The notes below the pieces were generated by a model. It saw nothing but the letters and a program-made list of their open reading frames with translations, made no database searches and was not told the origin of the DNA. From assembly GCA_026225945.1 (NCBI GenBank), contig JAMJFZ010001133.1, positions 11,529,501 through 11,593,500 on the forward strand: a DNA stretch of 64,000 nucleotides. The letters are read 5' to 3'. The first letter of the stretch is position 1. Each line of letters starts with the position of its first letter. This document shows, piece after piece, positions 1 to 10,402 of this stretch. The translations under genes were made by a program, and so were the position numbers. This DNA comes from Cricetomys ansorgei (taxonomy: Eukaryota > Chordata > Mammalia > Rodentia > Nesomyidae).

Positions 1-950
1 TGGGCAGGCAAGGATACGCCTTAGGAGCCCTGGAATGCTTTACTGCTGGTCAGATCCTCACTCTGTAAAGTGCTCTTCAGAATCACTGCGGTGATTGAGT
101 TCCCATATTCTCCGAATGCCTCAGGGAGAAGGATTGTCTCTGTCTTGATTTCCCTGCTTACATGATCCTCAAATCCTCCAGTCAGAGCTCTCCCTGGATT
201 ATGATGCCCTTGGCTGGTGAGTCTTCTGAGCTGGACTCTGTGAAGTGTATAGGGTTGGGGGGGTTGGGGACCGGCAGTGAGAGGAGGGTGAAGGAGAGGG
301 AGGAGAAGGAGCTCCCTGATTTGATGAAGCAGCAATGGTCACTCTGGTTTCAAGTCTTAAGTGACACCTAGAAGGACACTGCCATTCATGGGAGGAAGAT
401 CTCTACAGGAGGCCAGATTTGGACAACAAGGCGTTCAGCTCATCTCTGGACATTTTGTGGTTTACGTTCTGGTGGGAGTTCAAGGTTGAAGGTCAAGCAG
501 GAAGTTGGGGACATTGAGCACAGAGCTCATAAGAATGATCAGAATTAGAACATACAGGATTATAAAAATAGTGGTTTTACTTCATTTCCTCATAAAAAGG
601 CACAGCTTTTGCATTTCATGCTTGCTTTTACATTTTACCTGCCCTGGCTGAAAGGCAAACCCTTAGCTGTGTGACTTAATGGTGGATGTTAAGCTTCCCC
701 AGGAAAGCACCAGCTGCTTAGCAGTTACTGTGCGGTGGTTCAGGATCACAGGGAAGTTTTTACTTGATGGGTGTAGTTTTTACTGTCTGGAGTAAAATGC
801 AGTGGAAATCAAGGTGGGATAAAATCCTTTTGCATAATGTCAGGTAAGAGAAAGGTGCCTTGGAGGAGAGAGACTCTTGGAATATCCAACTGATCGACAA
901 AAAGCAGAAAGGTGAAGGGTGAGTACCTCAACTTTCTGTAGGTTTTCCTT
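1..950. other. single-copy non-coding DNA
   Basis: No repeat family, exon or RNA gene was recognised here. There are short open frames on both strands (69-104 codons), but none resembles a known protein and none is flanked by a convincing splice pair. A G-rich, purine-biased patch lies around 255-315. Confidence 0.5.
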
Positions 951-995
951 TCCTCCCCTCCCCTCCCCTCCCCTCCCCTCCCCTCCCCTCCCCTC
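951..995. repeat. (CCCCT)n pentanucleotide repeat
   Basis: About nine tandem CCCCT units on the plus strand form a pure C/T tract, with slightly degenerate edges. It is a homopurine-homopyrimidine run and could adopt a triplex or, on the G-rich strand, a G-quadruplex-like fold. Confidence 0.95.
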
Positions 996-2085
996 TCCTT
1001 TCTGTGGTCTCATGTATAAAGATGGTGTTCTATTTTGATCCCCTGGTGGAAAAAAGTAAGTTCATGTATCTCATCTCCACTGGTGGCTATCCTGATTATA
1101 GCCTCTTGTAGGAGCCATTTAAAATTCAATTTGGCTGCCCATGCCCTCAGTGCTCAGTGGGTTTCATTAAATGACACAGCAGTGACTTCTTCTTCCCTGT
1201 GTGGCACCTTTTGATACACATTTGACTTTGCGGTAATTTCAGACAATTGTGCTCTGTGTCCGGTGGCCTCGCCATAATAATCTTCCGGTCCAGTTAGGGT
1301 TGACCCAGAGCTCCGAATCTGGCGGAGTTTGAAGACAGTAGAAACTGCACAAAAGAAATGTTAGCATCTCTCCAGCTTCTGTCGCTTAGCTTGTTAGACT
1401 TGTAGGTTTTTGGCAGCTTGTTTTTTGTGGCATACTTGCAGCCTAGGTGTAGGCTAGTATTTTCCCCCAGCTGAGATATTTTAGAATGTACATGGAGCTG
1501 GATTCTAAAACAAAATCTCCTTGAGCTTTTAAGTAAAATTAAATATTCATTTTTTTCTTGTATTATCTGCTGTTTAGGTGCTGCTCACTGTTGGTGGGTT
1601 GTTGTGGAAACTATGTAGACCCAGAACATATTCATCAGCCTGTGTCTCTGGGAAGGTCGCTGACCCCCTGCCTCAGTTTCTTCAGTTAGTACCTAAGAAA
1701 TACAAACTTTTTTTTTTTTTTTTGGTGACTTTCCAGTGTAAATACCATCAGGCCAGATAAAATAATCCTGATAATGATGTGTATTACTGATAGGCCTCTA
1801 GATAAATGCTGTGTGCTGGCTGCATTCCTGATAGGAGAGGGAAGGCAATGAGAAGCCGATTATTAAGAACAAACTGTAAGGAAAGAACATGGATCCACAG
1901 CGCCGAGAAAAAGGGAGGGAGGGAGGAAAGAGGAATGAAAAAAAGAATAAAGGAGAATGGATTGTATTTTCACCTGTGGCTGGTTTGCTATTGCTCCTCA
2001 CTGCAGTCCCCTGTTGGTCTCTGAAGTAGTAGTATTCTTATGAAGTGTTTCATTTTTTTAATTAAAGACATAAAAAGCTCCTCTT
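996..2085. other. single-copy non-coding DNA
   Basis: No lineage-specific repeat is seen apart from a 16-T run at 1708-1723 and a short G/A-rich patch at about 1909-1935. The part from about 1090 to 1340 is free of repeats and low-complexity sequence and keeps several CpGs (about 1255-1330), so it may be conserved; see findings. Confidence 0.4.
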
Positions 2086-2399
2086 TTGTGTGTGTGTGTG
2101 TGTGTGTGTATGAGCGTGCACATGTGCACACAGAGGCCAGAGTTGACATTGGGTGTCTTTTTTGATCGCTCTCTACTGTATATATTGAAGTAGTTCTCTC
2201 GGTGAACCTGGGACTCAGGTTTTGAATGGCCTAGCTGGCAGGCTTGCTCTGGTGATTCCCTGCCTCTGCCTCTCATGTCCTGGGGTTATATGGGATCATC
2301 ATAGCCATTCAGCTTTTATGTGGCTTCTGGAGCCCCAGACTCAAGTCTACAGGCTTGTGTGCCAAGCACTTAACCCACTGAGTTGTCTTCCCAAGCCCG
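2086..2399 (-). mobile_element. B4 SINE with (TG)n end
   Basis: Read on the minus strand it starts with a tRNA/ID-like head (box-like segment near 2340-2399, ending in GGGCTTGGGAAG). A B1-derived body follows, then the diagnostic B4 3' segment (about 2130-2170 on the plus strand, GTTGACATTGGGTGTCTT). The (TG)n run at 2086-2110 lies at the element's 3' end, where B4 copies commonly carry microsatellites. B4 is a tRNA/B1 composite SINE of muroid rodents. Confidence 0.85.
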
Positions 2400-2574
2400 A
2401 AAACCCATCTTTTACTCGGAGTTCTTGCCCTCCGCTGTTCGCGATTTGAGATCCCTGTCGGTGTCTATAGCTGTTCTCAGTGTCCAGTCAGCGGAGTGCT
2501 CCACCTGCACAGTACGGTCCGTTTCCTCACTCGCGGTCGTATTTTTAAGTCTTACCCAGTTTCATCGGAGCCTG

Positions 2575-2645
2575 CTTGTTTCTGGCCATAGAACTCAGGG
2601 CTCTGTACCTGCTAGGCAAATCCTTTACCCTGCTACCCTGTAGCA
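2575..2645 (-). mobile_element. possible ID-type tRNA head fragment
   Basis: The plus strand resembles the reverse of an ID/B4 head: a gene-like GAACTCAGGGCTCTGTACC followed by CTAGGCAAATCCTTTACC and a CTACCCTG end. It is heavily diverged and has no body attached, so the call is weak. Confidence 0.35.
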
Positions 2646-3144
2646 AGAGACTTTCCCATTGACTCCCCATTTCTCTTCCAGTACACCCCCCTCCCAATGT
2701 ATTTTTAGCCTGATAACAACTTGTTTGCATTCTTGAAGAATTCTAGATCACCAGTGCCACACTTTGAGCATAACAAGTATATCACGCACTGAACTATTTG
2801 CCGTGTGTTTCCTCACTTACTCCTGAGACTCTGTAGCAGCCCTGTGCTTGCATCTGTGATGGATGGAATAGAAAAAAGAAAAGAAAAACACATGCAATTC
2901 AGAGGTTAACCCTGAGAAGATTGTAAATTCCCTGCTTTGGCTGCTAGGCACTTTCCTTCAGGAACACAGGTTACTCTGCAAACAGAAAGCGCCAGCACTG
3001 CTACGGAGTCGGCTGTTACTCTGTCTTCACAGAGACATGCTTGTAATGGTATTTGCAAGTGTGTATAGCGGTGATGCTAAGATCAGAGCACAGTTCAGAG
3101 AACTTTCATTTCTGATCCTTGGGAGAACTGAAAAAAATAAAAAT

Positions 3145-3147
<3 letters not shown>

Positions 3148-3177
<30 letters not shown>
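3148..3177. repeat. (CA)n microsatellite
   Basis: Fifteen or so CA units, interrupted once near the 5' edge and following an A-rich stretch. Confidence 0.95.
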
Positions 3178-3179
<2 letters not shown>

Positions 3180-4892
3180 CTTTAAAAGCTGTAACAAGTA
3201 TAGTGTAAGAGAAAGATAAAAATACTTTGAAATTGATGTTAGAAGTGGGTCAGGGGAATTCACTGTTAAAAGATGAGTCCCTTTGAAGATCAGAGACGGA
3301 CTCCTCTAAACAAAAAGAAATTTTGTCTTGAATATACTTGGAGGTACTTACTTCACGTGATGTGCAAACTACGCATGACTAAATTATGTTGCCACAGTCA
3401 TGGCTATGGTGCCCTTTTACTGATAAAGCCACGTGACATTAAATATTGCTTCCGGTGTCACGGTGCACCTTCCACTGTGGTGGTGCAATCGGCCTCGGCC
3501 TTGGCTTCCTCCCAGTTTGTTTTAGCCGACCCTGTCTATCCTCATGTCTCTGAGAGAATAATCTTGGCCAAATGTGGCCCTTCGCTCCTCAGTTGCCCCT
3601 GTAAGATAAAGGCTTCCTGGGGTGTGCTTCAGGGTTCCCTTGGTGAAGCCTTGGACTCCCTTCTTGCACTTGCCCCATTAGCTAAGCGGAATCCTCCCAA
3701 GTTTCCTGTGCCTTTGTCCAGTCCCATCTCCATGTTTTTGAGAGCACTGTTCCCTCGTGTTTAATTTCCCTTCTTCACAGACCCAGCTCTGCTTATCTTT
3801 CCAGACCCCCTGTGAGAGCCGACTTCCTATAGCATCCCCCCCCCAACCCCCACGCAGCTGGTGAGGATCCCTGCCAGAGCTCCCATCATTCTATCAGCAT
3901 TTATCTTTCTGGGGGGGGGGAGCACTGGGCCCCATGTGTGTGCTCCAGCTGTAATCTCAGCATACTGTGCCTGTCACATTTTTCTATACGTTGGATTGCT
4001 GACTCCCACAAAATTATTCAGGAAACCGTTGCATCCAGGTGTTCATCGGAGCAAGATACAGGTTTGAGACTGATGGCATGCTTGGCGCATGTTATCTGGT
4101 TTGCAGTGTGGAGCTCCTTTCTCTGAGTTGCTTTTGTGTCTAACACCCCGGTATCTCATTGCGCAAGGCAGAGTAAGCTTTTTCTCTTTGCTCTCCATTG
4201 GCTCTATGCTCAAAATAAAGAGTTGGTTAGGCATGAATATTTCTGATCCACACTCACTATCCAAAGGCAGTCTTTTCTTCATTTCCGATCTCATTTTGCT
4301 TGCATTCCTACCAACAGTAGCCAATGGTGTAAGTGTTCCTTTGGAACAGGTCAGAGCTATTGCTTCCTGATGATCCAGTCAGGGGTATCTAACAAGATGG
4401 GGTGTTTTTGCCTTATTTCAAGATGATTGACTCAGCCGTTTATTTCATACAAAAACCAGCTCGATTACTCCTTTTCAGAAAGGGAAAAAGGAGAGGTTGC
4501 CACTGTGTGTTAAAGGTGATAGGTGTCTTCAGAAGTCTCTTATCTAAATCTTTGAGGATGTATATTTCCTGTCAGGCTGCCAAGGCATTCTTACTGTGCT
4601 ACCCAATTTTTCTATTTGGAAGTATTAGCCAATCCAAGAGTTAGTATTGGTTGTGGAAGGATCCTGTAAGCCATCAGTTGATCCCATCTGCCTCAGGGCC
4701 TGCTGGTTCCCTGTCCCATCCATATAGAGTGATATGGCAAAGCTCCTCCAAGCAAACCTGAAGCAGTAAATACTTGAAGCATTTACCTCTAGTAAATACC
4801 CCAGGCATTGTATTTTTTATTGGGATCACCTTTAGGAGGTGACCAAAAGGAGCGCTTGCTTACTTGCTTATGCATTTACTTAGTGTATTTAT
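3178..4892. other. non-coding DNA without recognised repeats
   Basis: This stretch holds a 163-codon open frame on the plus strand (3273-3764), the second longest in the window. Its translation matches no family I know, has Cys and Ser patches but no ordered domain, and has no splice or promoter context, so I do not call it a gene. CpGs are relatively frequent at 3430-3530. Short runs of C (3835-3850) and G (about 3911-3920) occur. Confidence 0.4.
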
Positions 4893-5040
4893 CTATTGAG
4901 GCAGGGTCTTACCATGTAGTCTAGTCTAGTCTGGTCTGGAACTTGATATGTAGACCACTCTGGCCTCAAACTCACAGAGCTCCACCTGCTCTCTGCCTCC
5001 GGAATGCTGAGTGTAAAGGCTTGTAGCACGCCTCCTGGCT
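4893..5040 (-). mobile_element. B1 SINE
   Basis: The plus strand carries the reverse-complement B1 body: GAGGCAGGGTCTTACCATG, GGCCTCAAACTCACAGAGCT and a degenerate GGCTTGTAGCACGCCTCCTGG terminus. B1 is the 7SL-derived rodent SINE. A small local expansion of a TAGTC unit lies at 4917-4937. Confidence 0.85.
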
Positions 5041-5607
5041 GACCAAAAGGAATTTCATGGAACAATTCACAGCTCCTTGTGTTGCTCGGAAGTTGGCACG
5101 TCTGAGACAAGTGGAACTCCTGAACGTGTGCGCCTCGCACGCACTTCGCTTACTCACTCTTTAACTTGCTCTGCGAAGCACTTAACTTCCTCTCTAAAAT
5201 ACGAACTTTCCCAAACTTAGAAGTTTCCTGAAACTGGGCTACAATTGACTGTCAGGTGTCTACTGCTTCGGTTTTGAATGGGGTAACTCTGCTGTGTCAC
5301 TTCATAGGGGTGGGACAGGGAACGAGCAGGCTCTTGGGTAGATCAGGAGAGCAGCTCACGTGTGTCTTCTTGCTGGTTGAGGAATGCATCTTCCCCAGCT
5401 GCTCCATGTGCCTCTTGTTGAAGTTCTACAGATCATCCTAGCCCTTAAATATCATTGTTTTTCACCTTTTTTCTTTTGTACGTTGACTCAGAGTATCGGG
5501 TATGTCCTGGAAAACTGAATTTTCTTGTGCCAGTAGCACATCTAACTTAACTGAGATTTCATTATTGATTGGTTGATGCGTTAATGAATAAATACATCAT
5601 TTTGAAA

Positions 5608-5735
5608 TGGGGCATGGTGGCACACATCTTTGATCTCACCACTCTGGACATGGCAGCAGGAGGTTCAGGAGTTTGAGGCCAGTCTTAGCTACATGGCATG
5701 TTCGTAGCCAGCCTGTGCTATATAACAGGACAAGA
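5608..5735 (+). mobile_element. B1/PB1-type SINE
   Basis: It begins GGGGCATGGTGGCACACATC, passes through a diverged TTTGATCTCACCACTC and GTTTGAGGCCAGTCTTAGC, and ends near ATATAACAGGACAAG. It is a diverged 7SL-derived monomer in forward orientation. Confidence 0.75.
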
Positions 5736-5995
5736 AATAGCTACCTTAATTCGGTTAGTTAAAACACAAGAGCAATTGAGTAGAGACCTTTGTATATCTA
5801 ACACAGGACAGGTGACAACATTTGATGAACAGTCAAAATGGAAACACAGTCTCCAACATAAAAAAAAAAAATACAATTTTCAAAAGGCAACTGAAGAGCC
5901 TTAGAAACTAAGAGTGAGCCTGTGTCTATCCATGTTGGACGCCATTCCAGTCACTCTTCTGTAATGTAGAAAGGAAACTGAGATTTGAATTAGCA

Positions 5996-6300
5996 TTGTG
6001 TGTGTGTGTGTGCGCGCGCGCACATACGCGCGTGCGAATGCATGCACACCTACATTGTGCTCATGCACAACTATATTGTGCTCATTGTGCATGCTGTACA
6101 CATTAGTGTGTGTCTATAAGGGTATGCATAAGCCAGAGGAAGACGCCGGGTAGCCTACTCTATTGATCTCCATTGTAGTCTCTGGAGACAGGGTTTTTTT
6201 TACTGCATCTGACTTTTTACGTGGTTGCTGGAGATCTGAACTCAGATCCTCCTCTTGTGTAGCAAGCACTCTTAGCACAGATCCATCTCCCCAGCCCCCT
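5996..6300 (-). mobile_element. B4 SINE with (TG)n(CG)n 3' end
   Basis: The minus-strand element has its tRNA-like head at 6225-6300 (plus strand ends ATCTCCCCAGCCCCC). The CTTTTTACGTGGTTGCTGGAG junction follows, then the GAAGACGCCGGGTAGCC 3' segment near 6140. The element's 3' end merges with an alternating TG/CG run at 5996-6030. Confidence 0.8.
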
Positions 6301-6348
6301 ACCTGGTGTTCTCTCTTTGAAATAGTACGCATACCATTTCATTTCCAG

Positions 6349-6533
6349 ATAGTGGAAGAAAGCTTTCCTGCTCCGACTTCTTATGAAGCAGGGGAAATGC
6401 TTAATTTGCCATCTTCGAAAAGTGCCTTGTATCCAGTTAGCACAAAATTTAAAGCAGTAAACCCTACCAGTCTCAGCAGCCCGTTCTCATTCACAGCTCC
6501 AGTATTTTTACAGACTTTAGCTGTCCTGCACAG
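6349..6533 (+). other. candidate exon (185 nt, open frame)
   Basis: The sequence shows an acceptor-like end at 6330-6348 (ACCATTTCATTTCCAG), then 185 nt open in one frame, then CAG followed by GTAAAT at 6531-6539. The frame reads IVEESFPAPTSYEAGEM and continues Ser/Pro-rich to QTLAVLHR. I recognise no protein family in it. It starts about 50 bp after the end of a minus-strand B4, so its acceptor tract is not SINE-derived. The open frame extends upstream through the B4 to 6163, which weakens the argument, because openness is then not limited to the exon. It could be an unrecognised exon, a cryptic exon or chance. No promoter, start codon or neighbouring exon ties it to a transcript. Confidence 0.2.
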
Positions 6534-6939
6534 GTAAATCATGACTCAGCTCTAGTCTGCATGAACTCTGGTAAAATGATTATAAATCAGAGCAGTGGGA
6601 CGTGAGCTGATTTCTACTCTAGTTTTGGGAACATAGAGGATAAGTCTGAAATGAGATGGTCAGAGTCTTGTGGTCCCGAGATGAGGAAAGAGAGCTTCCT
6701 GTTGAGGAAATCCTCTGAGGGAAGATTAGTTTACACAAGAAATTGAATTGTAATAAAGCTGGAGGAAGAGAGATCTCCTTCACAACTCCTTGCACAGTAC
6801 AAAAACTTGAACAAAAAGTAAATGTTGGCTACTCTGTGATCTGCACAGACTTTAGGTAATTAAGATGACTAGCCTGACTTGTCACACTGATTATCTTTTG
6901 GCCCGTGAAAGTCAATCTCAAGATCAGTAACTGTTTTAA
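6534..6939. other. unassigned non-coding DNA
   Basis: I see no repeat, exon or RNA signature in this stretch. It lies between the exon candidate and the MT-type LTR. Confidence 0.4.
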
Positions 6940-7321
6940 GTTGCTTTCCATTGCTGTGATTAAACACCACAACTCAAAAGCAACTTGAGAAGGAAATATT
7001 TTATTTGGGTTATGCGTCCCAACCACTGTCCCTCATGAAAGGAAGTTAGAACAGGAACCTGGAGACAGGAATTAAAGTAGAGGCCATGGAGGCATCTCGT
7101 TTACTGGCTTTGCTCCTTATTACTTGCTTAGCCTGCTTTTTAAACCATCTACAACCACCTGCCTTCAGGTAGCACCACCCACAGTGAGCTGGACCCTCCC
7201 ACATCAACCATCAACTTAACAAAAGCTCCACAGACTTGCCTACAGGTCAATCTAATGCAGGCATTTTCTCAATTGAGGTTCCTCCTTTCCAGATGACACT
7301 AGCTTGTGTCAAGTTGACAAA
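6940..7321 (-). mobile_element. MaLR solo LTR, MT/ORR1 type
   Basis: On the plus strand it begins TTGCTTTCCATTGCTGTGAT and ends ACACTAGCTTGTGTCAAGTT. It contains GAGGCCATGGAGGCATC and CAATTGAGGTTCCTCC. Inverted, this is the common rodent MaLR-like LTR that ends in CACAGCAATGG. No internal retroviral region or coding sequence is attached, so it is a solitary LTR. The exact subfamily (MTC, MTD or related) is uncertain. An A/C-rich stretch follows to about 7350. Confidence 0.65.
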
Positions 7322-7350
7322 AAACAAACAACAAACAAACAAAAAAACTA

Positions 7351-8274
7351 ACCATCATAAGAAGCAAGCATCCTGCAGCAAGCTGCTCCACAACTGGCGG
7401 TACACATTAGCAGAAGGGAACCCTGCCTTGCAGAAGTCTGAGCAGCCCGTCCTCCAGCTGTTCCATTGTCCTTCCATCCAGGCATTCCGAACCGAACCTT
7501 CTTATCTTGCTGCTTCTATGTAACTTGCTAACTTCAGTCTAAGAACTATTCTAACTTGCTGCTTCTTATCCTTGAGTTAGCTGTTTGCCCCGTGTCCCTT
7601 GCTTCTAAGAGTCAGGTCTTCAAATGAAATTAAAATCAAACCTGGCCACTTGGACTTTCTCATCCCTGGTCATTGAGACTTAGCAGTGAGTCGGGAACAC
7701 AGTGTGACTAAAATGGTAACCACCCTGTCTGAAGAGACACACATTCCCTTCTCTCTATCCGTCAGCCTATTGTAGTAGTTGATCCCAAAGAATTAAAAAA
7801 ATTCCCAGGAATACCATGCTGAGGAGACAGATCAAAAGGAAACCCTGATGCCAGCCAGTGGAGCCACTTGCCTTCAGGGAAAAGATTCCTTTTGATAAAG
7901 GATCAGATCACCTTGCAAGACAGACCAGAACTGAGAGGTCAGTGAGAGTCAGGGCCACGCCTTGCTCAGGGGCACTTATTTACACATACCTCTTGTGCTT
8001 TATGGAAACCTGAACTTCCTGTTGAGCTTCTCTAACACGGACTACTCGAAAAATGGACTTGTAGTGAGTCTGGATCCCTGTATTAGATCCTCTTCCCATT
8101 GCGGAAATTGATCAAATATTTCTTCTTTCCTTTTTCTTTGTTGCTGCTTGTGGTTGGAAATGTAGTATAGGTCTGGGAACATCTATGGTTTATAAAAGAA
8201 ACAGAGGAAGGCTATCTCAAACTTCATTTCTTAGATTTTTATATGCATTCCATATAAAATTGCAAAATAATTAA
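7351..8274. other. unassigned non-coding DNA
   Basis: No repeat family or coding segment was recognised between the MT-type LTR and the next B1. Confidence 0.4.
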
Positions 8275-8402
8275 CTTTTTTTTTTTTTTTTTTTTTTTTG
8301 AGAATTTCCCTGTGACGCCCTGGCTATCCTAGAACTTGCTCTGTAGACCAGGCTGGACTCTGCCTCCCCTGGGATTAAAGGCATGTCCTGCCACTACCTG
8401 GA
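8275..8402 (-). mobile_element. B1 SINE (poly-A tail at 8275-8299)
   Basis: A T run of about 25 (the minus-strand tail) is followed by GAGAATTTCCCTGTG, CCTGGCTATCCTAGAACTTG and GGGATTAAAGGCATG. This is a B1 with a short internal deletion in the middle of the body. Confidence 0.9.
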
Positions 8403-8598
8403 ACAAAATGATTAACTCTTAGGTTGCAAAATTATTTCCAATTATTTCTTTAATGGGGTAACATACAGCAAAGATATATTGTAATTTTATTTAAACTACA
8501 ACTGTTTTGTGAGTCGTATAAAACAGAAGTTTGTAAAGTTTTTAATTTTAAGCTCAGAAATTTTACCATCCAAACTCTGGTTGCTTTTCCTCAGATGG

Positions 8599-8943
8599 TG
8601 TGCTGGTTGGCTAATTTTAACTATCATTTTGACAAAGCCAGAATCACCCAGAAGAGAGTCTTGATAAGGGACATCTAGATCTGGTTGGTCTGTGAGGGAT
8701 TGTCTTGATTATTAATTGGTGCAGGAGGACCCAGTCCACTGTGGGTGACACCATCGCCTAAGGCCAGCCAGCCATGAACTGTATAGAGTGAAGCAAGCAC
8801 ATTGAAGAGTTGTCATTATCAGCTTCATTGATTTCCCCAGAATGATGGACTGTAACCTCACATAAACTCTTTCCTCTCCAAGTTTTCTTTTTGGGGGGTA
8901 GAGGGTCAGGATATTTTATCACAGCAACAGAATTGAAACTTGT
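8599..8943 (+). mobile_element. MaLR solo LTR, ORR1-like
   Basis: It starts TGTGCTGGTTGGCTAATTTT, carries GTGAGGGATTGTCTTGATTA and AATGATGGACTGTAACCTC, and ends TTTTATCACAGCAACAGAA. The order matches the rodent ORR1-like MaLR LTR: TG start, a central GGACTGTAACC block and a terminal CACAGCAACAGAA. There is no internal sequence. Confidence 0.7.
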
Positions 8944-9029
8944 AGATGAAGATACTCATAAATACTAACCTATTTTGATGATTATTGACCACTTAAAATG
9001 ATTTTATTCATTCTACATTTTAATTTTAG

Positions 9030-9118
9030 TTTCGACTAAGCTGACCTTGAGCTCAAGAGATCTCCCAGCCTCTGCTTCCTGAGTGCTGAGATTAAAGGAG
9101 TGTGTCGCCACACCCATT
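9030..9118 (-). mobile_element. B1 fragment
   Basis: A half element: GCTGACCTTGAGCTCAAGAG, CCTCTGCTTCCTGAGTGC, GATTAAAGGAGTGTGTCGCC, CACACCC. The tail-proximal half is missing. Confidence 0.7.
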
Positions 9119-10207
9119 TTATTTTTAAGAACCCATACTAAAAATGCCTTCTTATAAAAACCCATGACCTTTTATAGGTACTTATATTTAAATTGTAAAA
9201 TAATTTATTCCCTCCAGTTTTATTTCCTTGATGTTTAAACTAGAATGAATCTCTATTTCCTATTTTCATCTGTACGAATTAGGAAGAATCATAGTCAACT
9301 TTTTGGAAATTAAAATACAGAATTGTATTTGGAATTGTCTACCATGTATTTTTAGAAATTCCAAACAACAATAATGTATATAGCTTTTATTAAATTTAAA
9401 GGATGGATGCAGTGCATTCAGTTTTAGACCTGTTTTAAAAAATCCGTTTAGATTTTTGCAGTCATTGAACCATTATACTATGTCTCATCTTTAAGGTCAT
9501 TCATTCCTTTCCTCTGAATTCTGATCCTCTTGCCTGAGTCTCTTGACCTTAATGCTTAATGCCTGGCGAGGGAGGAAAAGAAGCTAATGGTCACTGGCTG
9601 AGTCCACGGAAATCCTTCTGTATTGGAGAAAGATGTCTTTTCCACAAATGTTAATGGCTCAGGCACACAGGCCAGATTTAGACGTGGCTATCTGTGTAAG
9701 GGCTAAGGCCAGTACCTGAGGGTGATCCAAGCAAACAGGATGAGACAGGCAAGCAGGAGGAGTGGAGGAGACAGCTGGCCAGCACATTTTAGATGTGAAC
9801 TCAAGGAAAGCAAGTGGACAAGCTTACTTTGTGTAGAAAATTGGGCAGTAGTGTGCTTTGCCAAAGCAGATAATGCTTTGAATAAGTAGAAGAAACACAT
9901 ACTTATGTTACATTATTTACTACTTATGTAAAACTTGAATGTCCAGATTAGGGCTTCATATTTCAGAATCTGTAGAAGAGCTCTATCTGGGCTTTTCGTT
10001 GGTTCATATGCTCATATTTCCCTGGACTATGAGGTCTCAGACACTTGGCTTCCCAAGTGGATTGCATTGCATGCCATGCACACACACAAAATCTAAAAAA
10101 ATTATGTAGCACTTCAGCTCTAAGTCCTACGTGAGTGGGTTGTTCTGTATCTTACATGCTCTGTTATGTTTGGTTGCAGTGTATTTAATTTTAGGTATCC
10201 TTTAAAT
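9119..10207. other. AT-rich non-coding DNA
   Basis: No repeat family or coding segment was recognised. Base composition is AT-rich to about 9490 and ordinary after that. Confidence 0.4.
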
Positions 10208-10402
10208 TAATAGTTCTCAGCCTGTGGGCCAAGACTCCTTTGGGGGGGTCAACTGACTTTTTGGCAGGGGTCACATAAGACCATCTGTATATCAGATATT
10301 TACATTCTCGTTCATAATAATAGCAGAATTACAGTTATGAAGTAGCAACAAGAATAATTATACGGTTGGGGGTTCCCAGCATTAGGAAGGTTGAAAACAC
10401 TA
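10208..10402. mobile_element. URR1-type hAT-Charlie MITE
   Basis: It is bounded by imperfect terminal inverted repeats: TAGTTCTCAGCCTGTGGG at the left and GGAAGGTTGAAAACACTATT at the right. Internal landmarks are CTCCTTTGGGGGGGTC and ATTACAGTTATGAAGTAGC. This is the short non-autonomous rodent hAT element usually called URR1. It carries no transposase. Confidence 0.8.

Noticed and set aside
1022..1055. 34-nt segment between the (CCCCT)n tract and a GTAAGT donor
   Set aside because: The pyrimidine tract is a simple repeat and the first AG is about 25 nt away from it; no coding support.
2222..2449. 75- to 86-codon ORFs at 2.2-2.6 kb
   Set aside because: They overlap a B4 SINE and an ID-like fragment.
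3273..3764. 163-codon plus-strand ORF
   Set aside because: No family resemblance, no ordered domain and no exon boundaries. Length alone is not unusual for 64 kb of six-frame translation.
9829..9884. Minus-strand splice pair around a 48-nt open segment (GTAAGC donor, T-rich acceptor)
   Set aside because: All three phases are open, so openness carries no information. It illustrates how often decoy splice pairs occur and is a caution for the other exon candidates.
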